Assembly: GCF_001884105.1 (NCBI RefSeq) | Contig: NZ_MACI01000010.1 | Coordinates: forward strand, 1-64,000 | Origin: Bacillus luti | GTDB lineage: Bacteria; Bacillota; Bacilli; Bacillales; Bacillaceae_G | Reading direction: 5' to 3' | Length of the DNA: 64,000 nt | In this document: positions 52,413 through 60,701 of the stretch, one piece after another | How the letters are laid out: each line of letters opens with the position of its first letter | How positions within the stretch are numbered: the first letter of the stretch is position 1 | Translations under genes and position numbers: made by a program | Notes under the pieces: model-generated | What the model was told of the DNA's origin: nothing | The model's database searches: none | The model's input: the letters and a program-made list of their open reading frames with translations, nothing else

Positions 52413-53189
52413 TTACAACACTCCACTTACTTGATAGGCATTTTCCGTTTGTTTCTCAAACCAATGAATCTTTTCTCTAAAACGGACAACTTCTCCAATT
52501 ACAATCATGCTCGGATTTTGAATTTGTTCTTTTCTCGCAACCTCCACAATTGTTCCTAACGTCCCGACAACTGTGCGCTGCATAGACGTCGTTCCCCGCT
52601 CAATAATAGCAGCAGGTGTATTTTTTTCTTTCCCATGCTTCATAAGTTGTTCACATATGTAGGGCAAATTACTAACCCCCATATATACTGCTAAAGTCTC
52701 TACACCCTTCGCTAAACTTTCCCACTTTACTTCCTCTTCAGCATCTTCTTTCCTGTGTCCTGTCACAATAGCAAAACTTGCACTTGCATCACGATGGGTC
52801 ACCGGAATCCCCGCATAAGCAGGTGCAGCTATTCCAGAGGAAATACCTGGGACGATTTCAAATGGTATCCCTTGCTTCGCTAGCGCTTCAGCTTCTTCTC
52901 CACCTCTACCAAATACAAACGGATCTCCCCCTTTTAACCGCGTTACAATTTTTCCTTTTTTTGCGTATTTAATAAGAAATGTATGAATCGTCTCTTGCTT
53001 CATCGTGTGATAATTCGGGAGCTTCCCGCAATAAATTAAATCCGCTTCAGGCTTTGCGTACGAAAGCAACTCTTTATTCACAAGACGGTCGTATAAAATA
53101 ACATCTGCCTTCTCAATACATTTCAATCCTTTCACAGTGATTAAATCTGGATCCCCAGGGCCCGCTCCAACGATATATACTTTTCCCAT
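52413..53189 (-). CDS. sirA: uroporphyrinogen-III C-methyltransferase SirA
   Basis: SAM-dependent enzyme that methylates uroporphyrinogen III at C2 and C7 to precorrin-2 (also called CobA or SumT). The 258 residues show the family motifs VYIVGAGPGDPDLITVKG at 4-21, VTRLKGGDPFVFGRGGEE near 80-97 and GIPVTHRDASASFAIVTGH near 130. GAGGAGAG precedes the ATG. It supplies the siroheme path used by the neighbouring sulfite reductase. Confidence 0.93.
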   Translation of the reverse strand: MGKVYIVGAGPGDPDLITVKGLKCIEKADVILYDRLVNKELLSYAKPEADLIYCGKLPNYHTMKQETIHTFLIKYAKKGKIVTRLKGGDPFVFGRGGEEAEALAKQGIPFEIVPGISSGIAAPAYAGIPVTHRDASASFAIVTGHRKEDAEEEVKWESLAKGVETLAVYMGVSNLPYICEQLMKHGKEKNTPAAIIERGTTSMQRTVVGTLGTIVEVARKEQIQNPSMIVIGEVVRFREKIHWFEKQTENAYQVSGVL

Positions 53190-53214
53190 CAGCTCTCCTC
53201 ATTTCTACTATTAA

Positions 53215-53253
53215 AGTGAAACTTCCATCCTTATATACGAATGGAAGTTTTCA
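53215..53253 (-). terminator. intercistronic hairpin
   Basis: AACTTCCATTCG and CC-ATGGAAGTT-type arms pair around ATATAAGG, with no strong T tract. It lies between the DUF3906 gene and sirA and may be a weak terminator or a processing site. Confidence 0.45.
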
Positions 53254-53275
53254 TTACTTCATATTTCAATGTTCC

Positions 53276-53476
53276 TTACTCGTGAATAACAAAGGCCGCG
53301 CTTTTTCGAATCTTCTTTTTTTCAAATAAGGAAATCTCCTTTATTTCCGGTAACGGTAAAAAATGTTTTTCAAGCTCAATCTCTGCAAGCTTAAATGCCT
53401 GTTCTTCACTTTGAGCAACGACAACAATCGGAACGATATTATTCGCTAATACAGCTTCAAATCGGTATAAGTCCAT
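53276..53476 (-). CDS. DUF3906 family small protein
   Basis: A 66-residue cytoplasmic protein of unknown function (MDLYRFEAVLANNIVPIVV onward), a beta-alpha-beta pattern. It is conserved in Bacillus next to sulfite reductase and siroheme genes, which suggests a small accessory role. It lies 10 bp after sir. Confidence 0.75.
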   Translation of the reverse strand: MDLYRFEAVLANNIVPIVVVAQSEEQAFKLAEIELEKHFLPLPEIKEISLFEKKKIRKSAAFVIHE

Positions 53477-53486
53477 ATTGCCCCTC

Positions 53487-55109
53487 CTAAGACGCTATAA
53501 CTTCCTCTAACACGTTATTTAACGCTATTTGTAATGTATCTACGCCGATACGTTCAACAAAATCATAAAATGTTTCAGCTGGTAACTTATTTTTTTTGAA
53601 ATAACTTATAAATGATGCGAGCACATCCGGTAAATCTTCACCGTCTATTTTCCCTTTTAGCTTTTGATTATAAGCACCGCCATCTAGTAACGTTCCGCCG
53701 ACATAAATTTCAAACGCCTCAACAATTCCTTTTTCCTTCGTTTTCATTTTCACCCCTTGTAATCCAATGTCAGCAATTTGACGTTGACCACATGAATTCG
53801 GGCATCCTACCATATGAATTCGAACAGGAACGTCGAGTGCAATTTGTGTATCTAAGTACTCAGCGATTTGGCGTAACCTTTCTTTCGTTTCTACTAATGC
53901 GAGATTACAATATTCAATACCTGTACATGAAACCGCATGACCAATAAATGATTTCGGATTTGCAGAAATTGCTTCAAATAATGGTTCGCTTAATAAGCCT
54001 GCAACATTCTCTGGCGGAACATTCGGAATAATGAAGTTTTGCGAGTTACAAGTACGAATTTGCCCGTTACCATATTGCTTTGCAATTCTTGCAATCTCAA
54101 ACATTTCTTCTGCATGTAAACGCCCTACAGGCACATTAAAGCCGACATATTTTAGTCCCTCTTGTTTTTGATCTTGAACACCATAAAAATAACCTGCATT
54201 CCATCCTTTTAATGCACTTTCTCCTTTACTTTGTAAAGACCCTGTATACTCTAGTAGTTTCTCTTTAAATTTCTCCGCTCCCCAGTCTGCAACAAGAAAT
54301 TTCAAGCGTGCTAAATGACGCTTTTCACGATATCCAAAATCTCGGAATATAGTAGCAATCGCAATTGCTACCGCCTTCACTTCTTCTGGTAGAACGAATA
54401 CATCTAATTCTTCCGCTAAATATGGACGAGCTGATAATCCTCCGCCTACTTTTATATGAAAACCAACTTTTTTCTCACCATTTATTTCTTTCGTAGCAGG
54501 TGTAAATGCCACACAGTTAATCTCCGCATTTGCTGAATTATAAATGTTAGAACTAATGGACATTTTAAATTTACGTGGTAAGTTAGAAAACTCTTCATTA
54601 TGTTGAAAGTAGTCATATACCTCTTTTACAATACCTGTTGTATCAAACAGTTCATTTGCATCAATTCCCGCAAGTGGATTTCCTGTAATATTACGCGTTA
54701 TATCACCACACGCCCCTGCTGAAGATAATCCAACTCTCGCTAACCTTTTAAAAATATCTGGAATTTGCTGAATCTCTAACCAATGAAACTGAATCGCCTG
54801 TCTTGTCGTAATATCGATTACATCACGTCCATAATCCTCAGCGATAGAAGCAAGCGCTTCTGCCTGCGCATTTGTAATAATCCCAGAAGGAATATTTACA
54901 CGCATCATAAAGTATCCAGCTTCTTTCGGACGCTGCAAATACAATCCTGCCCATTTAAATGCGTCCCACTCTTCTTTCGGAATAGATTCGAATCCATTCT
55001 CCGCATAGTAAGGAATGTCATTAAAGATTTCCAATCCATCTTTTTCTAATTTATTCTTCTCAGTCTGATTTAATTTTTCATTGTTAACCCATACTTTTTC
55101 GTAACTCAT
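53487..55109 (-). CDS. sir: ferredoxin-type sulfite (nitrite) reductase
   Basis: Siroheme and 4Fe-4S enzyme that reduces sulfite to sulfide (or nitrite to ammonia) by six electrons. The 540 residues have the two-fold nitrite/sulfite reductase repeats and the cluster motif C-x5-C (AVSCTGIEYCN near 400) with GCPNSCGQ near 445. The active-site TTRQAIQFHW lies near 100-109. The length and lack of a CysJ flavoprotein gene nearby suggest ferredoxin as the donor. The cluster setting argues for sulfite as substrate. AGGGGGAT precedes the ATG. Confidence 0.88.
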   Translation of the reverse strand: MSYEKVWVNNEKLNQTEKNKLEKDGLEIFNDIPYYAENGFESIPKEEWDAFKWAGLYLQRPKEAGYFMMRVNIPSGIITNAQAEALASIAEDYGRDVIDITTRQAIQFHWLEIQQIPDIFKRLARVGLSSAGACGDITRNITGNPLAGIDANELFDTTGIVKEVYDYFQHNEEFSNLPRKFKMSISSNIYNSANAEINCVAFTPATKEINGEKKVGFHIKVGGGLSARPYLAEELDVFVLPEEVKAVAIAIATIFRDFGYREKRHLARLKFLVADWGAEKFKEKLLEYTGSLQSKGESALKGWNAGYFYGVQDQKQEGLKYVGFNVPVGRLHAEEMFEIARIAKQYGNGQIRTCNSQNFIIPNVPPENVAGLLSEPLFEAISANPKSFIGHAVSCTGIEYCNLALVETKERLRQIAEYLDTQIALDVPVRIHMVGCPNSCGQRQIADIGLQGVKMKTKEKGIVEAFEIYVGGTLLDGGAYNQKLKGKIDGEDLPDVLASFISYFKKNKLPAETFYDFVERIGVDTLQIALNNVLEEVIAS

Positions 55110-55138
55110 TTTTAATCCCCCTATATAAAGTGAATCTT

Positions 55139-55275
55139 TACTCAGTGAGGATTGTGTTCACCTCCCACTGAGTATTAGCCTTAACCAATCAGGCATTTAC
55201 AGACGGCAGGGCTCCCACCTAACTTCTTTTCCCAAGCCGAATTTTGAGGTAGGTGTTTTACAGCCCGTTAGTGCG
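55139..55275 (-). repeat. palindromic element abutting the cysC stop
   Basis: Three hairpins fill the gap: TACTCAGTG/CACTGAGTA (55139-55174), GGGCT-CACCTA paired with TAGGTG-AGCCC (about 55210-55266), and CCCG-CACTAA-CGGG (55263-55276), which contains the cysC stop codon. Such dense structure in an otherwise compact operon suggests a mobile miniature element or an operon-internal RNA structure. The style resembles the ends of IS200/IS605-family elements or B. cereus group bcr repeats; this is recall, not an alignment. Confidence 0.5.
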
Positions 55276-55867
55276 GGATAAAACTACGCTCTTGTAAATA
55301 CTTCACAATTTGTTCTGCACATTCTTCAATAGAATACTTATGTGTTTCTACAATTAATTCTGCTCGTTCTGGCTCCTCATATGGTGAATCAACACCAGTA
55401 AACTGTTTAATATCACCTTTTCTTGCCTTTTTATAAAGACCTTTCGGATCACGTTTTTCACACTCTTCAATCGGACACTTCACAAACACTTCAATAAATT
55501 CATCCGCCGCTAATAGATCTCTAACTTGTTTTCGGTCTACTCGAAATGGTGAAATGAATGCTGTAAGAACAATCGTTCCTTGATCTACGAATAGTTTAGA
55601 AACTTCACCGATACGACGAATATTCTCTGTACGATCACTTTCAGAAAACCCTAAATCATTATTTAAACCATGGCGTATATTATCCCCATCTAGCACATAG
55701 TTTCCGATATTCTTTTCAAATAGTTTACGAGCAACCGCATTCGCTACTGTAGATTTACCCGAAGCTGATAAACCCGTAAACCAAATTACAAAACTATGAT
55801 GACCACTTTTCACTCTTCTCTCATCTTTTGAAACAGAGGCTGTATGCCAAGTAATATTTGTATTCAT
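55268..55867 (-). CDS. cysC: adenylylsulfate kinase CysC
   Basis: Phosphorylates adenylylsulfate (APS) with ATP to PAPS. The 199 residues contain the P-loop GLSASGKST near 32-40, DGDNIRHGLNNDLGFSESDR near 60-79, and FISPFRVDRKQVR near 104-116. The C-terminus ends SFIPH, and the stop codon lies inside a hairpin of the palindromic element, so the last residues may have been set by that element. It follows sat by 12 bp. Confidence 0.94.
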   Translation of the reverse strand: MNTNITWHTASVSKDERRVKSGHHSFVIWFTGLSASGKSTVANAVARKLFEKNIGNYVLDGDNIRHGLNNDLGFSESDRTENIRRIGEVSKLFVDQGTIVLTAFISPFRVDRKQVRDLLAADEFIEVFVKCPIEECEKRDPKGLYKKARKGDIKQFTGVDSPYEEPERAELIVETHKYSIEECAEQIVKYLQERSFIPH

Positions 55868-55879
55868 CTCTTTCTCTCC

Positions 55880-57016
55880 CTATTTTGTTACTACACCTTT
55901 TTTCAAACCTTTAATTAGCACTTCCACTACTTCTTTACGACTAAATGTACTTGGCGGAATCTCACCGTTTCTTAATAGCTCCCTTACTTTCGTACCGGAT
56001 AAAATGACATGATCCTCTTTTCCGTGCGGGCATGTTTTCGTTGAAGCCATTGCTTCACATTTCCTGCAGTAAAAGCTATGTTCAAAAAATAGCGGTGTAA
56101 TCCCTAACTCTTCCACTGTAAAGTTTGTAAAAATCTCTTGCGCTTCATATGTTCCATAATAATCTCCTACCCCGGCATGATCACGCCCTACAATAAAGTG
56201 GGTACATCCAAAATTCTTTCTTACTAATGCATGAAATATCGCCTCTCTTGGCCCTGCGTAACGCATCGCCGCAGGAAACACACCCAAAAAGACACGATTT
56301 TTCGGATAATAGTTTTGAAGTAATACTTCATAGCTTTCCATCCTTACATCAGCAGGAATATCATCTGATTTCGTTTCCCCAACAAGCGGATTCAAAAAGA
56401 GACCATCTACAATTTCAAGAGCAGACTTTTGAATATATTCATGAGCGCGATGTACCGGGTTTCTCGTTTGAAACCCAACTACTGTTTTCCAACCACGCTT
56501 TTTAAATTCTTCTCGCGTTTCAATTGGATCTAAATGATAAGAAGGAAATTGATTATTTTCAAAGCGTTTTGTAAGAATAATAGCTCCTCCAACATAAACG
56601 TTTGGTCGTTCATATAATTTTTTCACTCCTGGATGAGCCTCATCCGTCGTTTTATATACAAGTAACGCTTCTTTTTCTTTATCTGGTACAAAAATATCTT
56701 CTATTTGAATGACACCATATATTTTCCCATCGTTAACAAGCTTTACTTCCTCTCCAACTTCCAGCCTCTCTGCTACACCTTCTGTTACCGGCAATGTAAT
56801 TGGTATACTCCATATGCTCCCATTTGCTAAACGAAGGGTTTCTACGACCGAATCATAATCATTCTTACCTAAGAAACCTGTAAGTGGGCTATATCCACCT
56901 GTCGCTAGTAGCTCTAAATCACTTAACGCAACGTTGTCTAATTTAATTTCTTTTTCAATTTGTGATACGTCGTATGTCTCATCTATACGGTTTACTAATT
57001 CGTTTCTTGTACTCAT
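55880..57016 (-). CDS. sat: sulfate adenylyltransferase (ATP sulfurylase) Sat
   Basis: Makes APS and pyrophosphate from sulfate and ATP. It is 378 residues, the usual prokaryotic length. The motifs are [18 protein letters not shown] near 190, the PP-motif region [17 protein letters not shown] near 275, and a [16 protein letters not shown] metal-binding cluster near 313. It sits 38 bp after cysH. It feeds CysC in the same operon. Confidence 0.95.
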   Translation of the reverse strand: MSTRNELVNRIDETYDVSQIEKEIKLDNVALSDLELLATGGYSPLTGFLGKNDYDSVVETLRLANGSIWSIPITLPVTEGVAERLEVGEEVKLVNDGKIYGVIQIEDIFVPDKEKEALLVYKTTDEAHPGVKKLYERPNVYVGGAIILTKRFENNQFPSYHLDPIETREEFKKRGWKTVVGFQTRNPVHRAHEYIQKSALEIVDGLFLNPLVGETKSDDIPADVRMESYEVLLQNYYPKNRVFLGVFPAAMRYAGPREAIFHALVRKNFGCTHFIVGRDHAGVGDYYGTYEAQEIFTNFTVEELGITPLFFEHSFYCRKCEAMASTKTCPHGKEDHVILSGTKVRELLRNGEIPPSTFSRKEVVEVLIKGLKKGVVTK

Positions 57017-57054
57017 TTTCTATATCCTCTCTTAGCTTTATTTTTCAATTCATC

Positions 57055-57756
57055 TTATTGATCATGAAGACCACATTCTGTTTTCAGTTTTCCAGCCCAT
57101 CTACCATCTCTTGAATCGCCACCATCTACAGGTAACGTACACTTCTCACACCCAATACTTGGATAGCCAACATCATGTAATGGGTTATACGGCAAACTAT
57201 GTTTGTATACATATCGCCACACTTCTTTCCATGTCCAATGAATAAGTGGACAAATCTTAATAGATTGAAAACGACGATCTTGATTTATAAAGTTTGTATG
57301 TTTGCGAGTTTCCGATTGTTCCCTTCTTAAACCTGATATCCATGCCTTTTCATTTGCTAACACTTTTTCTAAAGGTGAAATTTTCCTAATTTTACAACAA
57401 AGATTCGGATTGCTTTCCCATAGCCTGTCACCATGCAACTTTGCTTGTTCATCAAGTGTAAGTTCTGGCTGTTTTTCTATAATGTTTAATGAAGGAAATC
57501 GTTCCCGCACTTTTTGAATTAATTCATACGTTTCTTGAAAATGAACATTTGTATCCAAAAATACAACTTTAGCAGATGGATTTACTTGGTTTATAAGATG
57601 CAGTAGTACCATACCTTCCACTCCAAAGCTACATGCGTATACGATTTCTTCTTTATATTCTTTATAAGCCCAACTTAATACAGATAGCGCGCCTTTTGTT
57701 TCATCTTCTTCTGAAAATGAAACACCATTTTCAGCCCACGTTTCATACGTCAACAT
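57055..57756 (-). CDS. cysH: phosphoadenylylsulfate (or APS) reductase CysH
   Basis: Reduces (P)APS to sulfite with thioredoxin. The 233 residues show the PP-loop region [20 protein letters not shown], the NLCCKIRK and GCEKCTLP cysteine pairs that bind a 4Fe-4S cluster, and the catalytic C-terminal ECGLHDQ. The four cluster cysteines place it in the Fe-S class that can use APS as well as PAPS, as in B. subtilis. It is preceded by an intercistronic terminator-like hairpin after yezD. Confidence 0.94.
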   Translation of the reverse strand: MLTYETWAENGVSFSEEDETKGALSVLSWAYKEYKEEIVYACSFGVEGMVLLHLINQVNPSAKVVFLDTNVHFQETYELIQKVRERFPSLNIIEKQPELTLDEQAKLHGDRLWESNPNLCCKIRKISPLEKVLANEKAWISGLRREQSETRKHTNFINQDRRFQSIKICPLIHWTWKEVWRYVYKHSLPYNPLHDVGYPSIGCEKCTLPVDGGDSRDGRWAGKLKTECGLHDQ

Positions 57757-57780
57757 GTTTTTTCCCCCTGTAAAAGCAAA

Positions 57781-57822
57781 AAGACGGTTTTAACCTAATA
57801 CAATAGGTTAAAACCGCCTCTA
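57781..57822 (-). terminator. terminator-like hairpin between yezD and cysH
   Basis: GGCGGTTTTAACCTA and its complement form a long perfect stem with TTTTTG following in the minus direction. It would partly uncouple cysH and downstream genes from yezD and the S-box. Confidence 0.8.
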
Positions 57823-57842
57823 GTTTTTCTAGTCAGCGCTTT

Positions 57843-57986
57843 TTACTTTAAACGTACTTTTTCACTTTTCTCTAACTGAATGACTTTTCCATCTTGCACA
57901 ACAATTGTAATTGAACCATATTTCATATCAGCAAGCATCGCTTGAATCTTCTCCGATACTTCATCAAAATGTTCCCGTACACTCAC
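57843..57986 (-). CDS. yezD: YezD family small protein (DUF2292)
   Basis: A 47-residue protein starting at GTG 57986, with GGGGGG 8 bases upstream (MSVREHFDEVSEKIQAML, then YGSITIVVQDGKVIQLEK). It fits the YezD/DUF2292 family, known in Bacillus as a small S-box-controlled gene of sulfur metabolism; function unknown. It is the first gene after the SAM riboswitch. It is short, and its reading frame is open throughout with a normal codon pattern. Confidence 0.85.
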   Translation of the reverse strand: MSVREHFDEVSEKIQAMLADMKYGSITIVVQDGKVIQLEKSEKVRLK

Positions 57987-58009
57987 GCGAACAGCCCCCC
58001 TTTTTATTC

Positions 58010-58172
58010 ATAAAAAAAATCTTTCCCATTTCGAAAAGACTGTTCGGTAATATATTTTACCTTATCTTTCAAAATGGATTCCATTTTGCTGGATTTAGCA
58101 CCTTGCTTTCTATAAGCAGGTTGCCGAGCTTCTTCGGGCCAGTTCCCTCCGCTTCTCTTGATAAGCTTTGTA
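58010..58172 (-). promoter_or_regulatory. SAM-I riboswitch (S-box) of the sulfate assimilation cluster
   Basis: The minus strand shows GCTTATCAAGAGAAG, CGGAGGGAACTGGCCCG, AGCTCGGCAACC and AGGTGCTAAATCCAGC, the S-box core. P1 closes on AAGATAAG (58059-58070). A terminator TCTTTTC-GAAAT-GGGAAAGA with eight T residues lies at 58013-58042. High SAM should stop transcription before yezD. Confidence 0.95.
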
Positions 58173-58237
58173 TTTGTATTTTATCACAATTCTGATTTTT
58201 TTCAATCCTAGTTTTCCGATATATTTTAATTATTTTA

Positions 58238-58280
58238 TTTTACAAAAAAGGAATTGCCCATCCGAACAACTCCTTTTCTC
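58238..58280 (-). terminator. terminator of lysA
   Basis: AAAAGGA-TTG and CAA-TCCTTTT pair around a short loop, with TTTTTTGT following in the minus direction. Confidence 0.75.
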
Positions 58281-58283
58281 TAT

Positions 58284-59600
58284 TTAAACAAGTTCTTTAA
58301 TACGTATGCGATCGTTCCCAATAATATTTTCATATGTTTCGCGTTCCACTACAATTTGCGATGTTCCACCTTTCGCAAAGACGACAGCTGGTCTCCGAAT
58401 TCGATTATAATTATTCGCCATCGAATAGCCATATGCTCCTGTACAAGAAATTGCTAGTAAATCGGAAGAAGCGACTTTTGGTAAATGAATATCCCAAATC
58501 AGCATATCTCCACTCTCACAACATTTCCCAGCAATCGAAACGAGTTCCTCATTCGCATCATTCCCTCGATTCGCTAACATTGCTTCATAACGAGCGTTAT
58601 ATAAGGCAGGTCTTAAATTATCCGTCATTCCACCATCTACCGAAACATATTTTCTTATGCCAGGAATATCTTTCACCGATCCGACTGTATAAATTGTCGT
58701 TCCAGCATCACCTACGATACTACGACCTGGTTCAACCCAAATTTCTGGCAATGGATAGTTACATACTGTAAATTGTTCTCTCACTGCACTCGTTACAGCT
58801 CGCACATATGTCTCAAGTGTTAATGGCGTATCCGAATCTGTGTAGCGTATTCCGAACCCTCCGCCTACATTTAACACCTTTACTACATAGTTTGTTTGCT
58901 CTCTCACTTCTTCTAAAAATTGGCGAAGAACTTCAATTGCTCGAACAAAACCAGCTGTTTCAAATATTTGTGATCCGATATGGGAATGAATACCTAGCAC
59001 ATTATAATTTGATTTTTGTAAAGCAAGCTCAATTGCCTGCATCGCTTGACCATTTGAAACACCAAATCCAAATTTTGAATCCTCTTGGCCTGTTGTAATA
59101 TATTCATGTGTGTGCGCCTCTACTCCAGGCGTTACACGAATTAATATGTTCACAAATTTCCCATGTTGCACTGCTAAATCATGCAAAATTTCTAATTCTA
59201 AAAAATTATCGACTACAAAACAACCAATATTCGCCTGAAGAGCCATCACGATCTCTTCTTCTGTTTTATTATTGCCGTGAAAATGAATGCGCGATGCCGG
59301 AAACCCTGCTTGAAGCGCAGTATATAATTCCCCTCCAGAAACAACATCTAACGACATATTTTCTTCACGAGCTACTCGGCACATCTCCATGCACAAGAAC
59401 GCCTTGCTTGCATACGCTACTTGATAAGAGAAACCACTTTCTTTAAAAGCACGATGAAACGCGCGGCACTTCCCTCGAATTGACTCTTCATCGTATACAT
59501 AAAGTGGTGTTCCGTATTGTTTTGCTAGCTGCGTCGTATCGCACCCTCCAATTTCTAAGTGTCCTTGCCCATTGATTCGGCTCGTGCCGTGTAAATACAT
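58284..59600 (-). CDS. lysA: diaminopimelate decarboxylase LysA
   Basis: PLP enzyme that decarboxylates meso-diaminopimelate to L-lysine, the last step of the pathway. The 438 residues have the alanine-racemase-like barrel with the PLP Lys in AYASKAFLCMEM near 53-64, GGGFGIRY near 230, EPGRSIVGDAG near 280 and CESGDMLIWD near 345. The ATG at 59600 has AGGGAGG upstream; an upstream in-frame ATG at 59633 has none. A lysine riboswitch controls it. Confidence 0.95.
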   Translation of the reverse strand: MYLHGTSRINGQGHLEIGGCDTTQLAKQYGTPLYVYDEESIRGKCRAFHRAFKESGFSYQVAYASKAFLCMEMCRVAREENMSLDVVSGGELYTALQAGFPASRIHFHGNNKTEEEIVMALQANIGCFVVDNFLELEILHDLAVQHGKFVNILIRVTPGVEAHTHEYITTGQEDSKFGFGVSNGQAMQAIELALQKSNYNVLGIHSHIGSQIFETAGFVRAIEVLRQFLEEVREQTNYVVKVLNVGGGFGIRYTDSDTPLTLETYVRAVTSAVREQFTVCNYPLPEIWVEPGRSIVGDAGTTIYTVGSVKDIPGIRKYVSVDGGMTDNLRPALYNARYEAMLANRGNDANEELVSIAGKCCESGDMLIWDIHLPKVASSDLLAISCTGAYGYSMANNYNRIRRPAVVFAKGGTSQIVVERETYENIIGNDRIRIKELV

Positions 59601-59671
59601 TTGAATTCCTCCCTTATTTCCTCTAAAACTCATAACCCCAATCTTCTATTCATTGCAGCACGCTTTTAGAT

Positions 59672-59962
59672 AGACAAAAAACGCGCGGAACAATGTTCAC
59701 ACGCGTTTCTTATTAGGAAAAATATATATTGAAAAAATAAACGAGTTGTTATCTCCTCAAAATAAGAAACCGCATCAACATCTCCAAATAGCTCTCCATA
59801 AAATAAATCTTATGACAGTACTACATTTATTCAATGCAGTCCCAATATATGAATAAGATGGTTATTCTTATATTTCGGCAATAGTCCCTTTCAACCTATG
59901 ATCACAGATTCCATTAAATCTCCCATAGCTTACTCTTTCCTATCGCGGCCTCTACCTTTGAG
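59672..59962 (-). promoter_or_regulatory. lysine riboswitch (L-box) of lysA
   Basis: The minus strand carries the L-box core: AGGTAGAGG-CGCGA, AAGAGTA, GGGAGATTTAATGGAATCTG, AAAGGGACTATTGCCGAA, GCATTGAATAAATGTAG and ACTGTCATAAGA. P1 closes between AGGTAG and CTATTT. The terminator AAACGCG with its complement and T tract lies at 59675-59707. Lysine should cause premature termination. It fills most of the 59601-60051 gap, and 59963-60051 holds nothing I can call. Confidence 0.93.
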
Positions 59963-60051
59963 AGTAGATGAGGTAAGTCTATTTAATTTTCAAACATCTA
60001 ATTGTTGCTATTAACAATACCAAAGGACCATTTTATTTGTCAAACAATTTT

Positions 60052-60447
60052 TTATATTGTTTTTTTACAGTTTAGTTTTGTATCATTTGGTAAGCGCTTT
60101 ATCATGATCTTTGTCACTTCCCATTCGCCTTCTTCGTTATTAAATGTGATCGTTACTTTTTCAAATGGCGGCACAATTTTCCCACCAACGTGTTCATACT
60201 TCGTCACTTCAATAACCGCTTGAAATAAATATGTACCACTATACACTTTTTTTAAACTAATAATTTTAGGACATTGATAAGGCTTCAAACTCCCATATTG
60301 TTTTTCAATTGCTTTATTTATTTTTGGAAATAAAACAGAATAAAGTGCATCTTCCATAAGGGGTGCATCATATTGGGCTACAGAAACACTCGGTGAAGCA
60401 AAAAGTATACAACTACTGCATGCAATAAAATATAATAATTTTCGCAT
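60052..60447 (-). CDS. secreted DUF3888 protein
   Basis: A 131-residue exported protein with a signal peptide (about 1-24, cleavage near VSVAQ). A DUF3888-type domain follows (MEDALYSVLFPKINKAIE near 32-49, FEKVTITFNNEEGEWEVTK). Two cysteines (YQCPK, LNCKK) could form a disulfide outside the cell. Function unknown. CGGAGG precedes the ATG at 60447. Confidence 0.75.
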   Translation of the reverse strand: MRKLLYFIACSSCILFASPSVSVAQYDAPLMEDALYSVLFPKINKAIEKQYGSLKPYQCPKIISLKKVYSGTYLFQAVIEVTKYEHVGGKIVPPFEKVTITFNNEEGEWEVTKIMIKRLPNDTKLNCKKTI

Positions 60448-60701
60448 TATAACCTCCGTATTATTACGTGATTCTTTCTGCGCACGATCATTATCATACA
60501 AAGAAATTCCATTTTATTGTCTCCCATCGCTCTTTTTCTACTCAATTATTATAAAAAAGTCCACAACTCTCTTTTATTTTCGTATAATGATACTCATAGT
60601 ATAATAATCATAATAACAAAGGACTGTTCGTATATATAAAATGAGGCGCTAATCAAATAGGCCCACAAGAACTGTCATGCTTTTTAGGAGAGGAGTATAT
60701 T

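Noticed and set aside
57911-58195. A plus-strand frame across 57911-58195
   Set aside because: It runs antisense to yezD and the SAM riboswitch; the riboswitch and YezD readings explain the sequence fully.
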